A DNA stretch of 16,830 nt from VMCP01 sp964408945. GTDB lineage: Bacteria > Bacteroidota > Bacteroidia > NS11-12g > UBA955. The stretch lies in NCBI GenBank assembly GCA_964408945.1, contig CAYPBJ010000040.1, positions 1 to 16,830 of the forward strand, in the 5' to 3' direction. Position numbers and translations under genes: made by a program. Each line of letters begins with the position of its first letter. The first letter of the stretch is position 1. The notes below the pieces were generated by a model, which saw nothing but the letters and a program-made list of their open reading frames with translations, was not told the DNA's origin and searched no databases. This document shows, piece by piece, positions 14,740-16,830 of the stretch.

Positions 14740-15390
14740 ATGGATGTCTTAGATTCTGTACTCATTGAAAATACCATTGCTTTTGTTCAGCAAACGTTGA
14801 AAAACGCCGAAGGCGGACATGATTGGTGGCACATTCAACGGGTGCATTTGAATGCCAAGCGCATTGCTTTTTCCGAGGACGTAGATGCGATGGTTGTTGA
14901 ACTGGCTGCCTTGCTCCACGATATTTCTGACTCTAAATTCAATGGAGGGAATGAAACTCTGGGTGCAGAGATTGCCGCTGATTTTTTAAAAAGTCAGGGT
15001 TTAACTGCTGATCGCATAGAACACGTGGTGCAAATTATCAATCATATTTCCTTCAAAGGCGGAAAAGAGCAGCGTCAGTTTTACTCAAAAGAGTTAGGCG
15101 TGGTTCAAGACGCCGACAGGCTAGACGCCATCGGTGCCGTTGGTATTGCGCGGTGTTTCAATTACGGCGGATTTAAGGGAAATGAGATTTACAATCCGTC
15201 GATTCCTCCCAATTTGAATTTGTCGAAAGAGGAGTATAAGAAAGGCGGTCAGCCTTCAATCAATCATTTTTATGAAAAGCTGTTGTTATTGAAAGACTTG
15301 ATGAATACGGATACGGGTAGAGCTCTCGCGGAGCAGCGGCACGAATTCATGGAGCAATACCTGAAGCAGTTTTTTGAGGAGGTGGGTTGA
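14740..15390 (+). CDS. HD-domain phosphohydrolase (YpgQ/YedJ-like)
   Basis: 216 residues from ATG 14740. The metal-binding HD set is complete: the first His in GGHDWWHIQRVHLNAKRIA, the HD pair in LLHDISDSKF, and the later Asp in VVQDADRLDAIGAVGIARCF. The IINHISFKGG segment and the SINHFYEKLLLLKDLMNTDTGRALAEQRHEFM tail match the YpgQ/YedJ group. These are soluble, divalent-metal-dependent enzymes; YpgQ acts as a nucleotide pyrophosphohydrolase in vitro, but the physiological substrate is not settled. The reading frame stays open to TTG 14731, rejected because that codon lies in the likely -7 element. It stands alone, convergent with the XRE regulator gene, with 56 nt between their stops and no strong terminator there. 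Confidence 0.9.
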   Translation: MDVLDSVLIENTIAFVQQTLKNAEGGHDWWHIQRVHLNAKRIAFSEDVDAMVVELAALLHDISDSKFNGGNETLGAEIAADFLKSQGLTADRIEHVVQIINHISFKGGKEQRQFYSKELGVVQDADRLDAIGAVGIARCFNYGGFKGNEIYNPSIPPNLNLSKEEYKKGGQPSINHFYEKLLLLKDLMNTDTGRALAEQRHEFMEQYLKQFFEEVG

Positions 15391-15446
15391 TTATTTTCTT
15401 TTTAAAGTCTAATAGCCTCGGGTGAATCACCAGAACTATAACTAAG

Positions 15447-15830
15447 TTATTCGGTAGGCTTTTGATTGATCATTGATTTTAGCATCTGAATTTCTGATTT
15501 TAATTCTTCAATTAATCGTTCGTATAGTTTTCTTTCGTTTTCAGGTATACCCTGAACGTGAATAATTGTAGCTGCTTGTCCGCCTTGCTGTTGGAAGTTT
15601 TGTTGGATGTAATGTTCGGTTTCACCAATTAAACTTGTGACTGGAACCGACAAAATTTCTGAAATTTGTTTCAAACGTTTGATGGATGAGTTTTCCGGAT
15701 TTTTCTCAATATTTGAATAAGCTTGTTGCGTAATCTCTAGCTTAGCTGCCACATATTCTTGAGAGAATCCGTTACTTTCTCTGATAAGTCTAATGGTAGA
15801 TGGGCGCTCATATTTTTCGTTTGACTCCAT
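15447..15830 (-). CDS. XRE-family HTH regulator with C-terminal coiled coil
   Basis: 127 residues. The N-terminal HTH-XRE domain covers about 12-68: IRLIRESNGFSQEYVAAKLEITQQAYSNIEK, with SQEYVAAKLEI as the first helices and TQQAYSNIEK as the recognition helix, then LKQISEILSVPVTSLIG. A glutamine-rich linker (IQQNFQQQGGQAA) leads to a helix at about 95-122 (ERKLYERLIEELKSEIQMLK) that probably forms a coiled-coil oligomer. This pattern is common in Bacteroidota phage-like and stress regulators. Its ATG sits 2 nt inside an 18-bp near-palindrome that also holds its -7-like box, so autorepression is likely. No target gene other than itself and possibly the divergent microprotein is suggested by the context. 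Confidence 0.88.
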   Translation of the reverse strand: MESNEKYERPSTIRLIRESNGFSQEYVAAKLEITQQAYSNIEKNPENSSIKRLKQISEILSVPVTSLIGETEHYIQQNFQQQGGQAATIIHVQGIPENERKLYERLIEELKSEIQMLKSMINQKPTE

Positions 15831-15832
15831 AA

Positions 15833-15850
15833 TGCATTAAATTTAGTGCA
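15833..15850. promoter_or_regulatory. 18-bp near-perfect palindrome over the XRE promoter, likely autoregulatory operator
   Basis: TGCATTAAATTTAGTGCA: 8 of 9 arm positions are complementary. Its centre TAAATTTA (15838-15845) differs from TAnnTTTG only at the last base on the minus strand and ends 7 nt before the XRE ATG, so a bound dimer would block the promoter. A partial 10-bp direct repeat (ATTTAGTGCA at 15841, ATTTACTGAG at 15851) adjoins it. Confidence 0.6.
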
Positions 15851-15932
15851 ATTTACTGAGGAAAGCGAAAATAACAAGTATATTTTGTAGGATACAATCA
15901 GATGTCGTGCTTTCTTGCGTGGTAATTCTTTT

Positions 15933-16043
15933 ATGCTTGACGTTATATTATTTGTTGCATTGCTGTTGTTTTTAATGGCCATCACATTTTACGTCGCATT
16001 TGCGCTCGATAAATCATCGAAAAATGGCGAAAAGGACTTTTGA
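15933..16043 (+). CDS. Possible 36-residue single-pass membrane microprotein
   Basis: ATG at 15933 opens a 36-codon frame ending TGA at 16041-16043. The product has one hydrophobic helix of about 20 residues (from ILFVALLLFL through FYVAFAL) and a charged tail (DKSSKNGEKDF). The clean helix-plus-charged-tail shape, the lack of any other gene in 15831-16052, and divergence from the XRE gene support it. No convincing promoter box or ribosome site was found, and a random AT-rich frame can look hydrophobic. Its stop is 9 nt from the convergent YoeB stop. Confidence 0.4.
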   Translation: MLDVILFVALLLFLMAITFYVAFALDKSSKNGEKDF

Positions 16044-16052
16044 TTCAGCATG

Positions 16053-16328
16053 TTAATCATCGTAATGGAATCTACATTGAAGGATTAAACACTTTTGGTC
16101 TACACCCTTTGTACCTACAACTTTATAAACCATTCTATGCTCTCCTGTTATTCTTCTAGACCAATAACCCTTTAAATCATATTTTAAGGGCTCTGGTTTT
16201 CCTAATCCTTTGAATGGGTCTTGACGTATAGATTTTATTAAATCTTTAATCTTTACAAGTGTTTCTGGGTCATTGGAAATCAAATATTCTAAATCTTCCC
16301 ATCCATTGGGTGTAAAACTAACTTCCAT
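16053..16328 (-). CDS. yoeB: YoeB/Txe-family mRNA interferase toxin
   Basis: 91 residues, RelE-superfamily fold. KGLGKPEPLKYDLKGYWSRRITGEHRMVYKV is the YoeB signature, with the catalytic base E46 and R65 at the same numbers as in E. coli YoeB. The general acid His is H88, followed by Tyr 89 (H83 and Y84 in E. coli), the shift being due to a short insertion around VGTKGVDQKC. Two aspartates follow the usual terminal HY. YoeB binds the ribosomal A site and cleaves mRNA; the partner antitoxin neutralises it. The ATG lies 2 nt after the antitoxin stop, so the two are translationally coupled. All key residues are present, so the toxin is probably active. Confidence 0.93.
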   Translation of the reverse strand: MEVSFTPNGWEDLEYLISNDPETLVKIKDLIKSIRQDPFKGLGKPEPLKYDLKGYWSRRITGEHRMVYKVVGTKGVDQKCLILQCRFHYDD

Positions 16329-16330
16329 GC

Positions 16331-16597
16331 TTAAACTGTTTCCAATTCGTCAAGACTGTAAGACTTTAATTCGCCTTTTTCAGCTTGGTGAATAGATTCA
16401 GCAAGTCTTCGTCTATTTGCTTTAGTAGATAATAAATGTTGCGTTTCAGCCATTGAATTATATTCCTTTAGGGAAATAATAACAACGGCATCATCTTCGG
16501 TATTTCTTGAAACAACTATCATTTCTGATGATTCAGATACTTCATCAAAAAAGTTTTTGATATTTTTTCTTAATGTTGAAATGGATATAGCTTTCAT
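16331..16597 (-). CDS. yefM: YefM/Phd-family antitoxin
   Basis: 88 residues from ATG 16597. MKAISISTLRKNIKNFFDEVSE is the Phd/YefM N-terminal DNA-binding opening, followed by MIVVSRNTEDDAVVIISLKEYNSMAET (beta strands and dimer core) and a flexible acidic C-terminus (AEKGELKSYSLDELETV) that would wrap the toxin. The in-frame extension to 16636 is rejected because it runs through the operator and the likely -7 box. It is encoded first in the operon and should repress it, more strongly as a complex with the toxin. Confidence 0.92.
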   Translation of the reverse strand: MKAISISTLRKNIKNFFDEVSESSEMIVVSRNTEDDAVVIISLKEYNSMAETQHLLSTKANRRRLAESIHQAEKGELKSYSLDELETV

Positions 16598-16612
16598 AAT
16601 GTGGTGTTTTAG

Positions 16613-16644
16613 TTGTACTTTTTGTTGTACGTTCAAAAGTACAA
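16613..16644. promoter_or_regulatory. YefM-YoeB operator: three GTAC cores spaced 12 bp
   Basis: TTGTAC at 16613-16618 and 16625-16630 and the inverted GTACAA at 16639-16644 put three GTAC cores at 16615, 16627 and 16639, exactly 12 bp centre to centre. Each is five of six to TGTACA. In E. coli, YefM recognises TGTACA motifs also spaced 12 bp (as I recall the literature). The third core overlaps the -7 box. Confidence 0.7.
16634..16641 (-). promoter_or_regulatory. -7 promoter box TACTTTTG for the toxin-antitoxin operon
   Basis: Exact TAnnTTTG match on the minus strand; its G is 37 nt before the antitoxin ATG at 16597, giving a leader of roughly 30 nt. It overlaps the outermost operator core, as expected for steric repression. 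Confidence 0.6.
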
Positions 16645-16830
16645 ATAATATTACGAAGTTTGTTTATTTTAATGGAGTTGAATTAGATTTATTTATGGAT
16701 TTAACTACAAAAACATGATTTTTATCAAAGATTTTATGGTTATAAGCGTAAAAAGTCAATAATTTCAATTTGTGGTTTACGTATGCAGCTGACTATAGAA
16801 GTAATCTAGATACAGATGCAATTGGGTGCC
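16645..16830. other. Gene-free AT-rich end of window
   Basis: No frame of useful length starts or ends here on either strand, and I see no RNA gene or terminator. A short inverted pair (CGTAAA at 16747-16752, TTTACG at 16776-16781) is the only structure and is within chance expectation. This is probably intergenic sequence upstream of the toxin-antitoxin operon. Confidence 0.5.

Noticed and set aside
16747..16781. Inverted pair CGTAAA / TTTACG at the window end, considered as an attachment or recombination site
   Set aside because: Six pairs only, no core motif or adjacent integrase; not supportable.

Overview
The window looks like chromosome from a member of the Bacteroidota, most likely a marine or freshwater Flavobacteriia-type organism. 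The evidence is an AT-rich sequence, starts with no clear Shine-Dalgarno but with the Bacteroidota -7 element (TAnnTTTG) close upstream, a type IX secretion (T9SS) C-terminal sorting domain, a tiny protein ending in a PVDGG-hydrophobic-AYG tail, and many short exported proteins of lineage-restricted type. No rRNA, tRNA, CRISPR array or insertion sequence was seen.

Left part (1-9079): after the end of a small exported protein and a bidirectional terminator, two divergent gene runs make a surface-polysaccharide locus. On the minus strand, read from 4907 down to 225, are a GT4 glycosyltransferase, a Gfo/Idh/MocA sugar dehydrogenase resembling WbpB/WlbA, a Wzx-type flippase and an aldo/keto reductase whose start overlaps the flippase end by 44 nt. 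On the plus strand, from 5006, are a UDP-GlcNAc 2-epimerase of the WbpI-like branch, a second GT-B glycosyltransferase, a small exported protein and an apparently exported PLP-dependent class V aminotransferase, all packed within 1-5 nt of each other. The dehydrogenase, epimerase, transferases and flippase plausibly make and export an amino-sugar-containing glycan. The role of the last two exported proteins in it is unknown.

Middle part (9080-14700): mostly single genes for envelope or exported proteins. They are a lipoprotein with two C-terminal membrane helices followed by an orphan ribbon-helix-helix protein, a 203-bp non-coding array in strict 7-nt register, a lipocalin-like lipoprotein, a secreted coiled-coil protein of unknown family with a clear terminator, a T9SS cargo protein, and a TPR-thioredoxin (TlpA-like) fusion.

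Right part (14701-16830): an HD-domain phosphohydrolase, an XRE-type regulator whose -7 region sits in an 18-bp near-perfect palindrome, a possible 36-residue membrane microprotein, and a YefM-YoeB toxin-antitoxin pair behind an operator of three GTAC cores spaced exactly 12 bp. The last about 190 bp hold no recognisable gene.

Two cross-cutting observations stand out. First, several genes have a TAnnTTTG-like box ending only 5-8 nt before the start codon, which predicts leaderless or nearly leaderless mRNAs and corrects several apparent upstream starts. Second, the heptamer array at 10011-10213 is built from several heptamer families in one unbroken register and includes five C-triplets that make a quadruplex motif on the other strand. 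No clearly new multi-gene system was identified.
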